Of a DNA stretch of 28,148 bases, positions 7,306 through 14,760 are shown piece by piece. How positions within the stretch are numbered: the stretch's first letter is position 1; every line of letters begins with the position of its first letter. The translations under genes and the position numbers were made by a program. The notes under the pieces are model-generated. The model was not told the DNA's origin. It saw nothing but the letters and a program-made list of their open reading frames with translations, and did not search any database. This DNA comes from JAHFUI01 sp041485905. Lineage in GTDB: Bacteria; Acidobacteriota; Vicinamibacteria; Vicinamibacterales; CAVVIG01. The stretch spans positions 1-28,148 of the forward strand of contig JBGPKK010000048.1 in NCBI GenBank assembly GCA_041485905.1, given 5' to 3'.

Positions 7306-8664
7306 TCAGCCGCTGATTTGGATCGAGCTGACGACCCGACGGAACGTGCTGTCGTAGTCGTTATAGACATCGCGCGGGGCGACGCCGATCACGTAAAACA
7401 GACTCCCGTCCCGAAGCAGCGCCGTGAACAGCGCAATTGTTTCCGGCCGTCCCGTGGCCTCCGACGTGTTCGACAGCAGCGTTCGCAGGCCGTTGCGGTT
7501 GCCGATACTGGTCCGAGCGGAGTTCGACGACCGTCTAAGGTCCGGATTTCCGCGCGACAGCGAGCCGATGAGCTCGTCTGTCGCAGTCTGCAGGTCGTGC
7601 GTCTCGTTGCGCGTCATCCCGATCTCGACGCCGTGCGTGAACACGCTCTGACCGTTGATCGCGCCGTATGCGCCCTGGGGCGCGAACGTGACGGCGTTGT
7701 TCCCGGGAAGCTCCCGCCAGTTCGACGGCACGCTCACCTGAAACAGATCCCCTTCCGTGTAGGACATGTAGCGCGACGAGGGTGGCTCGATGTTGCCGGC
7801 CGGAGGTTGGCCGTCGCGCGGCGTCCGTCTGTTGCCGGCCGATCGCGTCGATTCCTCGGTGGTGGGCGCCCGCGGGAGCTGCTTCAGATGCGCCTGCACC
7901 TGATCGAAGTCTCTCGTATCGCGCACCGAGTTCTCGATGCGGAGCGTCCGGGCCTCCTGCAAAATGTAGTTGTATCGATCGCCGGGATTCGGGTGATCGC
8001 TCAGCCACTGGGGTCCGCCGGGCCCGCCCTGTTTCTCGATCGTCTTGAACATGTTCGCCATGTCGCGCGGATCGTACCCCGCGCGCGCCATGATGTGCGA
8101 GCCTTCGATATCGGCCTGCCGCTCGAATTCGCGGCCGAATCGGAGAAACGCCGTGCCCAGACCGAACCGCGTGCCTTCGGCCACGATGGTGCCGATGTTG
8201 CCGCCGATGATGGCGCCGAGGATCGAGCCCGCGACGGCGCCGATCTCGTACTTGGTCGCCTTGCTCGCCTGCGCCGTGCCGTGCCGGAGCACGACGTGGC
8301 TGAGCTCGTGTGCCATGACGCCGACGATCTCGCCTTCGGTGTGCGCCGCCTCGATCATCCCGCGGTTCACGTACATCGGGCCGCCGGGAAGAGCGAATGC
8401 GTTGATTTCCCGCACGTTGACCGCCTTGAACGTGTAGCGGAACTCGGAGTGCCGAGATTCAGGGGGAATCGCGGCGACCAGGCGCCTGCCGATACTATCG
8501 ACGTACGACGCCACTCGGTCGTCGCGCATAATGGGCAGCTGCTGTTCTGCTTCGGCGGCCGCCTGCTGGCCGAGCTTGACGTCTTCGGAGGGCGAGTAAT
8601 TGTTGTCCGGCGGCGTGATGACGGTCTGGGCCGCGAGGAGAGCGACGAGAAGCATGCGAGTCAT
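7306..8664 (-). CDS. M48-family zinc metalloprotease, exported
   Basis: 452-residue BepA/YfgC-like peptidase. A short signal sequence (MTRMLLVALLAAQTV) precedes the domain. The zinc site is HELSH at 119-123 with the downstream Glu181 in EFERQAD (Glu181, Asp185). NAFALPGGPMYVNRGMI (about 88-104) is the strand usually seen ahead of the motif. A Gly/Ala-rich hydrophobic stretch at about 142-163 fits a membrane-associated loop. Residues from about 290 onward (after RTPRDGQPPAGN) form a separate C-terminal region of unknown type with no TPR evident. Homologues degrade or assemble outer-membrane proteins; this is consistent with, but not proven by, the adjacent beta-barrel gene. An alternative ATG lies three codons downstream. 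No clear Shine-Dalgarno sequence is present. Confidence 0.85.
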   Translation of the reverse strand: MTRMLLVALLAAQTVITPPDNNYSPSEDVKLGQQAAAEAEQQLPIMRDDRVASYVDSIGRRLVAAIPPESRHSEFRYTFKAVNVREINAFALPGGPMYVNRGMIEAAHTEGEIVGVMAHELSHVVLRHGTAQASKATKYEIGAVAGSILGAIIGGNIGTIVAEGTRFGLGTAFLRFGREFERQADIEGSHIMARAGYDPRDMANMFKTIEKQGGPGGPQWLSDHPNPGDRYNYILQEARTLRIENSVRDTRDFDQVQAHLKQLPRAPTTEESTRSAGNRRTPRDGQPPAGNIEPPSSRYMSYTEGDLFQVSVPSNWRELPGNNAVTFAPQGAYGAINGQSVFTHGVEIGMTRNETHDLQTATDELIGSLSRGNPDLRRSSNSARTSIGNRNGLRTLLSNTSEATGRPETIALFTALLRDGSLFYVIGVAPRDVYNDYDSTFRRVVSSIQISG

Positions 8665-8754
8665 GGCGCCACCGTTTTTGCCAAGATGAACTCCGTACTG
8701 TTCCCAGTGCCGAGCTGGGTCTCTTTTACGCTGTCACACGAACGGAGGGACACG

Positions 8755-9225
8755 ATGACCGAATCGACCATCACACGCGAGCAACTGATCGATCGCCTCA
8801 ACGAAGACTTGTCGCGCGAGTACCAGGCCATTATCGCGTATGTGATCTACTCGCAGGTGCTCAAAGGAGCACAGTACATGAACATCGCGAAGGAGCTGGA
8901 AAAGCACGCCTCGGAGGAACTGCAGCATGCGCTCAAGGTGTCGAAGCACATCGACTACCTGGGAGGCATGCCGACAGCGACGGTGCCGTCCGTCGTCTTG
9001 TCGGAGGATGCCGTGAAGATGCTGCGCGCCGATCTTGAAAACGAGAACGACACCATCCGCGCGTATCGGCAGCGCGTGCGCGAGTGCGAAGCGATCGGCG
9101 AGTACGCGATCGCCGAGGACATCCGCGAGATCCTGCGTGAGGAACAGGAGCACCAGAGCGATCTGGCGATGGCGCTCGGCGAGGACGTGCCCGACGTCTC
9201 GAGCAGCAAGAAGAAGGGGAAATGA
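8755..9225 (+). CDS. Ferritin-like di-iron protein (bacterioferritin/DUF892-type four-helix bundle)
   Basis: 156-residue four-helix protein with two iron-binding halves. The first holds Glu22 (SREYQAIIAY) and the E55-x2-H58 pair in SEELQHA; the second has a Glu in LENEND (95-97) and E130-x2-H133 in REEQEHQ. These are the carboxylate/histidine ligands of ferritin-like di-iron centres. It probably stores or oxidises ferrous iron or detoxifies peroxide. The lysine-rich tail (SSKKKGK) is unusual and could bind DNA or acidic surfaces, as in some Dps proteins; that is a guess. The ATG at 8755 follows GGAGG. The gene is divergent from the M48 protease with a 90-bp shared spacer. Confidence 0.8.
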   Translation: MTESTITREQLIDRLNEDLSREYQAIIAYVIYSQVLKGAQYMNIAKELEKHASEELQHALKVSKHIDYLGGMPTATVPSVVLSEDAVKMLRADLENENDTIRAYRQRVRECEAIGEYAIAEDIREILREEQEHQSDLAMALGEDVPDVSSSKKKGK

Positions 9226-9249
9226 ACGCTGTGAAGCCGGCGCTGCAGC

Positions 9250-9279
9250 CTGACGGCCCTCGAGTCGAAACAATAGTGT
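9250..9279 (+). promoter_or_regulatory. Candidate promoter giving a leaderless GTG start for the prepilin gene
   Basis: CTGACG (9250-9255), an 18-bp spacer and TAGTGT (9274-9279) stand six bases before the GTG at 9286. No Shine-Dalgarno sequence is seen. Confidence 0.4.
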
Positions 9280-9285
9280 CAACAT

Positions 9286-9819
9286 GTGCCAATAATTCGT
9301 AAAGCGCGGGGATTTGCGCTGATCGATCTGATCTTCGTGTGCGGCATCATCGGCGTGCTGGCCAGCATCGCCCTGCCGCGGCTGACGCTGGCGAAGGCGG
9401 CGGCCGGCACCGCGTCGGCCATCGGCTCGATGCGCGCGATCAACAGCGCCGAACTGACGTTCGCGCTGACGTGCGGCGCCGGGTTCTACGCACCGAATCT
9501 CTCGACGCTTGGCACGGCGCCGCCCGGCAGCCGCGAACCTTTCATCGGCGGGGGATTGGGCGCCGCAGACACCGTCACGAAATCCAGTTATCGCGTTCAG
9601 GTCCAGGCAACCCCGTTCGCGCAGGCGCCGCTGACCTGCAACGGCCTGGCAGATGGGGAGGCGGGCCAGGGCTACAAGGCCGCGGCCGATCCCCTCGATC
9701 CACGAAACCCACGGTATTTCGCGACGAACGCAAACGGCACGATCTTCGAGGATACCTCGTCGCTCTTCATGACGATGCCGGAAGCGGGCGAGCCGGCCGC
9801 CGGGCATCCGCTTCGCTAA
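9286..9819 (+). CDS. Type IV prepilin-like protein
   Basis: 177-residue protein with a short basic leader (MPIIRKARG) followed by FALIDLIFVCGIIGVLASIA, the class III signal cleaved by prepilin peptidase between G9 and F10. Position +5 of the mature protein is Asp rather than the near-invariant Glu. After the N-terminal helix come SAIGSMRAINSAELTFALTCG and LSTLG, typical of acidobacterial PilA-like proteins. Two cysteines (TCGAG and LTCNG) may form the C-terminal disulfide. It probably is a minor pilin or pseudopilin. No other pilus genes are in the window. GTG at 9286 is the only plausible start, since the overlapping ATG at 9284 runs into a stop within four codons. Confidence 0.8.
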   Translation: MPIIRKARGFALIDLIFVCGIIGVLASIALPRLTLAKAAAGTASAIGSMRAINSAELTFALTCGAGFYAPNLSTLGTAPPGSREPFIGGGLGAADTVTKSSYRVQVQATPFAQAPLTCNGLADGEAGQGYKAAADPLDPRNPRYFATNANGTIFEDTSSLFMTMPEAGEPAAGHPLR

Positions 9820-9832
9820 GCGATCCAACTGA

Positions 9833-9838
9833 TATAAT
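9833..9838 (+). promoter_or_regulatory. Perfect -10 hexamer just upstream of the ferredoxin start
   Basis: TATAAT ends eight bases before the ATG at 9847, predicting a leader of zero to two bases. No good -35 element or Shine-Dalgarno sequence is visible. Confidence 0.45.
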
Positions 9839-9846
9839 CCCCACTC

Positions 9847-10185
9847 ATGTGGACCAAGATGATGGGCGGGCCGCGCAAGAAGGCTCCGAAAACAATTGCG
9901 GTGATCGATCCCGATCGCTGCTTCGGCGCGTTTGCATGCTCGATCTGCCAGGCTGCGTGCCCGGTCGCCGGCTGCATCGTCGAGGAACCGGATCGCGACG
10001 GGCGCATGGTCTGCGCCGTACGCGCGGACCTGTGCATTGGGTGCGGCCTCTGCGTCACGCTCGGCAATCCGACCGCTCCGCAGCAACGGGAGTTCGGCTG
10101 CCCGCCGGACTACGACGCTATCAACATGGCGCCGTTTGAAGAGGTCGTGAAGATCCTGCAGGAAAGTGAAAACTTACAGTTCTAA
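9847..10185 (+). CDS. Two-cluster 4Fe-4S ferredoxin with atypical cysteine spacing
   Basis: 112-residue soluble electron carrier with ten cysteines (25, 31, 34, 38, 43, 56, 63, 66, 69, 85). Motif 1 reads CFGAFACSICQAACP, so the first cysteine is six residues before the second instead of three. Motif 2 reads CIGCGLC, but the fourth cysteine expected after three more residues is replaced (CVTLGNP); a candidate replacement followed by proline is Cys85 in FGCPPDY. Two 4Fe-4S clusters still look possible. The redox partner is unknown. The gene converges on the HMG-CoA lyase and overlaps its end by 12 bp, with both C-termini written in a heptamer array. Confidence 0.75.
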   Translation: MWTKMMGGPRKKAPKTIAVIDPDRCFGAFACSICQAACPVAGCIVEEPDRDGRMVCAVRADLCIGCGLCVTLGNPTAPQQREFGCPPDYDAINMAPFEEVVKILQESENLQF

Positions 10186-10189
10186 GTTC
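10162..10189. repeat. 7-bp array with an orientation switch at a convergent gene end
   Basis: Heptamers GAAAGTG, AAAACTT, ACAGTTC, TAAGTTC. The first two match the unit of the 1561 array, while the last two are close to its reverse complement. The stops of both convergent genes (10183-10185 and 10176-10174) fall inside it. Confidence 0.65.
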
Positions 10190-11100
10190 CGTCGCCTGGC
10201 GACGGCCTGAGCATATCGCGACGGGAGCGGGTGATCCAGGTGCGCGGCGATGAAGGCCGACGCGTCTGAGAGCGCCGCGAGCGACACGCCGGTATCCGCG
10301 CCCAATCCATCCAGCATGTAAACAAGGTCTTCGGTGGCGAGGTTGCCGGCCGCGCCGGGCGCGTACGGACAGCCACCCACCCCGCCCGCCGACGCATCGA
10401 AGGTCGACACCCCATAGGACAGCGCCGTTAATACGTTCGCGAGCGCGGTGCCGCGCGTGTCGTGAAAATGCAGCGCGACCTGCCGGAGCCCCACGCGGGC
10501 GAGCACCGCATCGAGCACCAGGCGTACCTGTCCCGGATGCGCGACCCCGATCGTGTCGCTGATCGCCACCTCGAAGACGCCGAGGCCAATCAGTCGCTCG
10601 GCGACGTCGGCGGTCTTTTCCGGCGCGACCTCGCCCTCGTACGGACACCCGAACGCCGTCGACACGTATCCGCGCACCCGAATGCCGAGCGCGACGGCCC
10701 GTTCGCAGACCTGCGTGTAGGTCGCGATCGACTCCTCGATCGACTGGTTGATGTTCTTCCGGCTGAATGTCTCGGTCGCCGCCGCAAACACCGCGATCTC
10801 GTGCAGGCCCGCGCCGGACGCTCGCTCGAGGCCGGCGATGTTGGGCACGAGCGCGGTGTAGCGCGTCCCGGGTGTTCGTGTGATGCCGGCGAACACCTCG
10901 GTCGCATCGGCCATTTGCGGAACCCATTTCGGGCTTACGAACGCCGACACCTCGATGACCGGCAGATTCGCGCGGCTGAGAAGATCGACGAACGCGATCT
11001 TGTCGGCCGTGGAGATCGACGCGCGCTCGTTCTGCAGACCATCGCGCGGACCGACCTCGACGATGGTGATGCGGCGGCCACGGACATTCGCGAGATCCAT
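10174..11100 (-). CDS. mvaB: Hydroxymethylglutaryl-CoA lyase
   Basis: 308-residue TIM-barrel enzyme of the HMGL/DRE-TIM family that cleaves 3-hydroxy-3-methylglutaryl-CoA to acetoacetate and acetyl-CoA, the last step of leucine breakdown. Signature residues are visible: VEVGPRDGLQNE with Arg19 and Asp20, the metal-binding HFHD (His211, His213), and the G-loop GGVGGCPYAPGAAGN with the catalytic Cys244. Length and motifs match bacterial enzymes. The ATG at 11100 lies nine bases after the stop of the biotin carrier gene, so it is the last gene of the carboxylase operon. The final codons and stop lie within the 10162 heptamer array and overlap the ferredoxin end. Confidence 0.93.
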   Translation of the reverse strand: MDLANVRGRRITIVEVGPRDGLQNERASISTADKIAFVDLLSRANLPVIEVSAFVSPKWVPQMADATEVFAGITRTPGTRYTALVPNIAGLERASGAGLHEIAVFAAATETFSRKNINQSIEESIATYTQVCERAVALGIRVRGYVSTAFGCPYEGEVAPEKTADVAERLIGLGVFEVAISDTIGVAHPGQVRLVLDAVLARVGLRQVALHFHDTRGTALANVLTALSYGVSTFDASAGGVGGCPYAPGAAGNLATEDLVYMLDGLGADTGVSLAALSDASAFIAAHLDHPLPSRYAQAVARRRNLEL

Positions 11101-11109
11101 AACGGTCGT

Positions 11110-11514
11110 TTATCCCAGCTCGACAAGCACCTGGTCCGCCTGTACGAGCTCGCCTGCGTGGCAACGGACCGCCGTAATGGTGCCATCCGACAGCGACCGC
11201 ACCGCCAGTTCCATCTTCATCGCCTCGAGCAGGACGACGGCGTCGCCTTTTTTCACGCGTGCGCCTGGCGCGACGAGGACGCGAATCACGGTTGCGGGCA
11301 TCGGCGCCGACAAGGCATGCGCGATTGGCGTGCGCGGACCAACCTCGCGCCTGGCCGTCGGCTCCGCGTCGCCAGCGGAGTGGAAGATGTGTCCGTTCCA
11401 AAAGGCCCAGCGATCGTTGGGCGGTCCGGCGACATACACAATCTCGCGCCTGCCTCCAACGTCAACGGAGAACGTGCCAGGCGCGATCCGTGTGAGGACG
11501 GGTTCTCCGGGCAT
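11110..11514 (-). CDS. Biotin carboxyl carrier subunit of acyl-CoA carboxylase
   Basis: 134-residue biotinyl protein. The C-terminal half is a biotinyl domain starting at about SAPMPATVIRVLVAPGARVKKG and carrying the biotinylation motif EAMKME with Lys100. The N-terminal 65 residues (SVDVGGRREIVYV, WNGHIFHS) resemble the linker/BT region normally fused between biotin carboxylase and carrier in methylcrotonyl-CoA carboxylase alpha subunits. Here it is a separate gene whose ATG overlaps the biotin carboxylase stop (TGATG), so translation is probably coupled. It carries carboxybiotin between the carboxylase and the carboxyltransferase. Confidence 0.9.
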   Translation of the reverse strand: MPGEPVLTRIAPGTFSVDVGGRREIVYVAGPPNDRWAFWNGHIFHSAGDAEPTARREVGPRTPIAHALSAPMPATVIRVLVAPGARVKKGDAVVLLEAMKMELAVRSLSDGTITAVRCHAGELVQADQVLVELG

Positions 11515-12989
11515 CAGTTCCGCCAGTCACGCGATTGCTGCCAGGGGTCCCAACCGAGTCGCGCGTCGACTCCGCCGGCTTCGGGCGCGGCGGCCATCGC
11601 CGCGATCACGAAGGCCGGTGCCTCGAGGTGGGCGGGTTCCGCGAGCGACGAGACCTCGTCGTCCAGAAACGCCGTATCGACGTCGCCGGCGCGGAAGCGC
11701 GGATGATCGAGGATGCGAAGGAGAAACGGAATGTTCGTGCGGACGCCGAGAATCGGAAAGTGCCGCAGCGCCGCGATCAGACGGAGACGTGCGAGCTCGC
11801 GCGATTCCGCCGACGCGATGACCTTCGCGAGCAGCGGATCGTAATGGACCGACACCTCGGCGCCTTCGGCGATCCCGGAATCGATCCGCACGCCGGGCGC
11901 CCGGGGCTCGCGGTACAGCAGCACGCGGCCGGCTTGCGGCAGAAATCCACGAGCCGGGTCTTCGGCGTAGACGCGCGCCTCGATCGCGCAGCCGCGTTGA
12001 GTGGGCTGATGCGTGTCCCACCCTAACGGTTCGCCGGACGCGACCATCAATTGCGCTCGCACGAGGTCGAGTCCGGTGACCGCTTCGGTGACCGGATGTT
12101 CGACCTGCAGCCGGGTGTTCATCTCCAGGAAATAAAACGACGCGTCCTTCACATCCAGCAGGAACTCAATCGTGCCCGCGTTGCGATAGCCGACCGCGTC
12201 CGCCGCCCGCACGGCCGCGTCGGTGATGCGTCGAACGAGCTCCGGCGTGAGCCCCGGCGACGGGCTCTCTTCGATCACCTTCTGGTGCCGACGCTGAACC
12301 GAGCAGTCGCGCTCGAACAGATGGACGACGTGTCCCTGATGGTCGGCCAGAATCTGCACCTCGACGTGGCGGGACCGCTCGATCAGCCGCTCGACGTAGA
12401 GCGTGCCGTCACCGAACGCGGACAGCGCCTCTCGCCGCGCACTCTGCACCGCGTCCGCGATGTCGCTCGCGGCGACGACACGGCGCATGCCCTTGCCGCC
12501 ACCGCCGGCAGACGCCTTGATGAGCGCGGGGAGACCGACTCGATCGACCGCGCGGCGGATGCCGTCATCGGACTGATCGTCTGGCGTTTCGCCAGGGACG
12601 ACGGCAACGCCGGCCGACTGCATCAGGCGGCGCGCCTCGATTTTCGAGCCCATCGAGGCAATGACATGCGACGGCGGACCCACGAAGATCAGACCCGCGC
12701 GTTCGCATGCGTCCGCAAACGCGGCATTTTCCGACAGGAAGCCGTAGCCCGGGTGCACCGCGTCTGCTTCTGTCGTCTGAGCGGCGCGCACGAGCTGAGG
12801 GATGGACAGATAGCTGTCTCGAGGGGCGGCGGGCCCAATCGCAATCGCGCGATCGGCAGCCGCCACATGCGGTGCGCGCTCGTCCGCCTCCGAGTACACC
12901 GCGACGCTCTCAATGCCAAGCTCGCCGCACGCACGCGCGATACGGATCGCGATCTCGCCGCGGTTGGCAATCAGGAGGCGTTTGATCAT
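11514..12989 (-). CDS. Biotin carboxylase subunit of methylcrotonyl-CoA (acyl-CoA) carboxylase
   Basis: 491-residue ATP-grasp enzyme that carboxylates biotin using ATP and bicarbonate. The N-terminus IKRLLIANRGEIAIRI is classical. The ATP-binding glycine loop AGGGGKGMR is at 161-169, followed by HVEVQILADHQGHVVHLFERDCSVQRRHQKVIEE (208-241 region) and the catalytic EMNTRLQVEHPVTE (289-302). Length compares with about 450 for AccC; the extra C-terminal tail (EAPAFVIAAMAAAPEAG) belongs to the alpha-subunit type. Context with the carboxyltransferase and HMG-CoA lyase indicates methylcrotonyl-CoA as substrate. The ATG at 12989 lacks a clear Shine-Dalgarno sequence. An 80-bp spacer with an inverted repeat separates it from the upstream gene. 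Confidence 0.92.
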   Translation of the reverse strand: MIKRLLIANRGEIAIRIARACGELGIESVAVYSEADERAPHVAAADRAIAIGPAAPRDSYLSIPQLVRAAQTTEADAVHPGYGFLSENAAFADACERAGLIFVGPPSHVIASMGSKIEARRLMQSAGVAVVPGETPDDQSDDGIRRAVDRVGLPALIKASAGGGGKGMRRVVAASDIADAVQSARREALSAFGDGTLYVERLIERSRHVEVQILADHQGHVVHLFERDCSVQRRHQKVIEESPSPGLTPELVRRITDAAVRAADAVGYRNAGTIEFLLDVKDASFYFLEMNTRLQVEHPVTEAVTGLDLVRAQLMVASGEPLGWDTHQPTQRGCAIEARVYAEDPARGFLPQAGRVLLYREPRAPGVRIDSGIAEGAEVSVHYDPLLAKVIASAESRELARLRLIAALRHFPILGVRTNIPFLLRILDHPRFRAGDVDTAFLDDEVSSLAEPAHLEAPAFVIAAMAAAPEAGGVDARLGWDPWQQSRDWRN

Positions 12990-13015
12990 TCGTGGCGCTG
13001 AATCAACACAATGGG

Positions 13016-13075
13016 CACAAAGGACACCAGGGTCAAATCGTGAGCTGACCGGTTTCTTCCTTGCTGTCCTTTGTG
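13016..13075. repeat. Inverted repeat in the carboxylase operon spacer
   Basis: CACAAAGGACA (13016-13026) and its exact reverse complement TGTCCTTTGTG (13065-13075) enclose 38 bases between the carboxyltransferase and biotin carboxylase genes. Similarity extends imperfectly to flanking AATG/CATT. It could form a hairpin in the polycistronic message; no T-tract follows. Confidence 0.65.
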
Positions 13076-13080
13076 TTCAT

Positions 13081-14688
13081 TCACATCCTGAATACGCCGA
13101 ACTTCGGCTCAGGGATCGGCGCATTGAACGCCGCCGACAGTCCCAGCGCGAGCGCCTGCCGCGTATCGACGGGATCGAGAATCCCATCGTCCCACAGGCG
13201 AGCGGTCGAGTAGTAGGGCGACCCTTCGAGCTCGTACTTGTCGACGATTGGCCGGCGAATCGCCTCCTCGTCCTCGGCGGTCAAGGGCTTGCCCTCGCGA
13301 GCCAGTTGCTCGCGCTTGACCGACGTCAGCACGCCGGATGCCTGTTCGCCTCCCATGACGGAGATGCGCGCGTTGGGCCACATCCACAGCAGCCGCGGCT
13401 CGTACGCGCGCCCGCACATGCCATAGTTCCCCGCGCCAAACGATCCGCCGATGATCACCGTGAACTTGGGCACGACCGAATTCGCCACCGCATGCACCAA
13501 CTTCGCGCCGTCCTTCGCAATCCCGGCGCGCTCGTACTGGCGGCCGACGATGAAGCCTGTGATGTTCTGTAGAAAAATGAGCGGCACGCTCCGCAGGTTG
13601 CACAGCTCGATGAAGTGTGTGGCCTTCAACGCCGACTCGGAGAAGAGCACGCCGTTGTTGGCGACGATGCCGACCAGAAAGCCCTGCAGCCGCGCGAAGC
13701 CGGTGACCAGCGTCGTGCCATATCGTTCCTTGAACTCGTCGAACCGCGAACCGTCGACAAGGCGCGCGACCACGTCGTGCACGTCGTACGGCTTGCGAGG
13801 GTCCGCGTTGACAATGCCGTACATCTCCGACGGGTCGTACCGCGGATCCTCCGGCGCAACCATGTCGGGCGGCAGCTGCTTGGCGGTGTTAAGCGTCGAG
13901 ACGACGGTCCGACACAGTTCGAGCGCGTGCGCATCGTCTTCGGCAAAGTAGTCGGCGACACCGGAGAATCGCGTGTGCACGTCGGCGCCGCCCAGCTCCT
14001 CGGCGGTGACCTCTTCGCCCGTCGCGGCTTTCACCAGCGGAGGACCGCCGAGAAAAATCGTCCCGGTCCCGCTGACGATGATCGTCTCATCCGACATCGC
14101 GGGGACGTACGCGCCGCCCGCCGTGCACGACCCCATGACGACGGCAATCTGCGGGATGCGCGCGGCGGACATCCGCGCCTGGTTGAAGAAGATACGCCCG
14201 AAGTGCTCGCGATCGGGAAAGACGTCGGCCTGCAGCGGAAGGAACGCGCCGCCGGAATCCACCAGGTACACGCACGGCAGCCGGTTGTCGAGCGCGATCT
14301 GCTGGGCGCGCACGTGCTTCTTAACCGTCATCGGGTAGTAGGCGCCGCCCTTCACCGTAGCGTCGTTGGCGACGATGAGCACCTCGCGGCCCGACACACG
14401 GCCGATCCCCGTCACGATGCCGCCGGCCGGGGCGTCGTTGTCGTACATGTCGAACGCTGCGAGCGCCGAGAGCTCGAGAAACGGCGATCCGTTATCCAGC
14501 AGGCGATCGATGCGCTCACGGACCGGGAGCTTGCCCTGCGCGCGGTGGCGCTCGACGTACTGGGGGCCGCCGCCCTGGCGGACCACCGTCACGCGCTCGC
14601 GCAGCTCGGTGACGAGCTGCCGCATGCGATCGCGATTCGTTCTGAACGTGGCGTCGTGCGGGTCGACGTTGGAAAGAAGGACGTGCAT
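13081..14688 (-). CDS. Methylcrotonyl-CoA carboxylase carboxyltransferase (beta) subunit
   Basis: 535-residue carboxyltransferase of the crotonase-fold type. It transfers CO2 from biotin to 3-methylcrotonyl-CoA, giving 3-methylglutaconyl-CoA in leucine degradation. Recognisable segments are GKLPVRERIDRLLD, VANDATVKGGAYYPMTVKKHVRAQ, YLVDSGGAFLPLQADVFPD, VMGSCTAGGAYVPAMSDE, GTIFLGGPPLVKAATGEEV and, in the C-terminal half, FLQNITGFIVGRQYERAGI and GGSFGAGNYGMCGRAYEPR. These are closer to the MCC beta subunit than to propionyl-CoA carboxylase. The start is set at 14688 (MHVLLSNVDPHDATF), which matches the family N-terminus. An ATG at 14709 would add MTQSNDQ, encoded by the adjacent repeat array. 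No Shine-Dalgarno sequence is visible because the array occupies that position. Confidence 0.92.
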   Translation of the reverse strand: MHVLLSNVDPHDATFRTNRDRMRQLVTELRERVTVVRQGGGPQYVERHRAQGKLPVRERIDRLLDNGSPFLELSALAAFDMYDNDAPAGGIVTGIGRVSGREVLIVANDATVKGGAYYPMTVKKHVRAQQIALDNRLPCVYLVDSGGAFLPLQADVFPDREHFGRIFFNQARMSAARIPQIAVVMGSCTAGGAYVPAMSDETIIVSGTGTIFLGGPPLVKAATGEEVTAEELGGADVHTRFSGVADYFAEDDAHALELCRTVVSTLNTAKQLPPDMVAPEDPRYDPSEMYGIVNADPRKPYDVHDVVARLVDGSRFDEFKERYGTTLVTGFARLQGFLVGIVANNGVLFSESALKATHFIELCNLRSVPLIFLQNITGFIVGRQYERAGIAKDGAKLVHAVANSVVPKFTVIIGGSFGAGNYGMCGRAYEPRLLWMWPNARISVMGGEQASGVLTSVKREQLAREGKPLTAEDEEAIRRPIVDKYELEGSPYYSTARLWDDGILDPVDTRQALALGLSAAFNAPIPEPKFGVFRM

Positions 14689-14745
14689 CTGGTCATTTGA
14701 TTGGGTCATTGAATGACCAGATGACTAGATGACCAGACGACCAAG
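14686..14745. repeat. 8-bp tandem array with inverted half at the carboxyltransferase start
   Basis: Units TGACCAGA, TGACTAGA, TGACCAGA, CGACCAAG occupy 14714-14745. To their left the same sequence reappears inverted: CATCTGGTCATT (14686-14697) is the exact reverse complement of AATGACCAGATG (14712-14723). The array covers the start codon of the carboxyltransferase gene and most of the 72-bp gap to the zinc-ribbon gene. Confidence 0.8.
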
Positions 14746-14760
14746 TTCATGCTTGGACGC

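Noticed and set aside
7318..8754. Long + strand extension ahead of the ferritin-like protein
   Set aside because: It is antisense to the M48 protease; the ATG at 8755 has a good GGAGG and matches the normal family length.
8734..10086. 450-codon reverse frame across the ferritin, prepilin and ferredoxin genes
   Set aside because: It spans three well-supported + strand genes and intergenic DNA with no recognisable motifs.
13615..14700. 361-codon + strand frame opposite the carboxyltransferase gene
   Set aside because: The reverse strand has all carboxyltransferase motifs; this frame has biased shadow composition.
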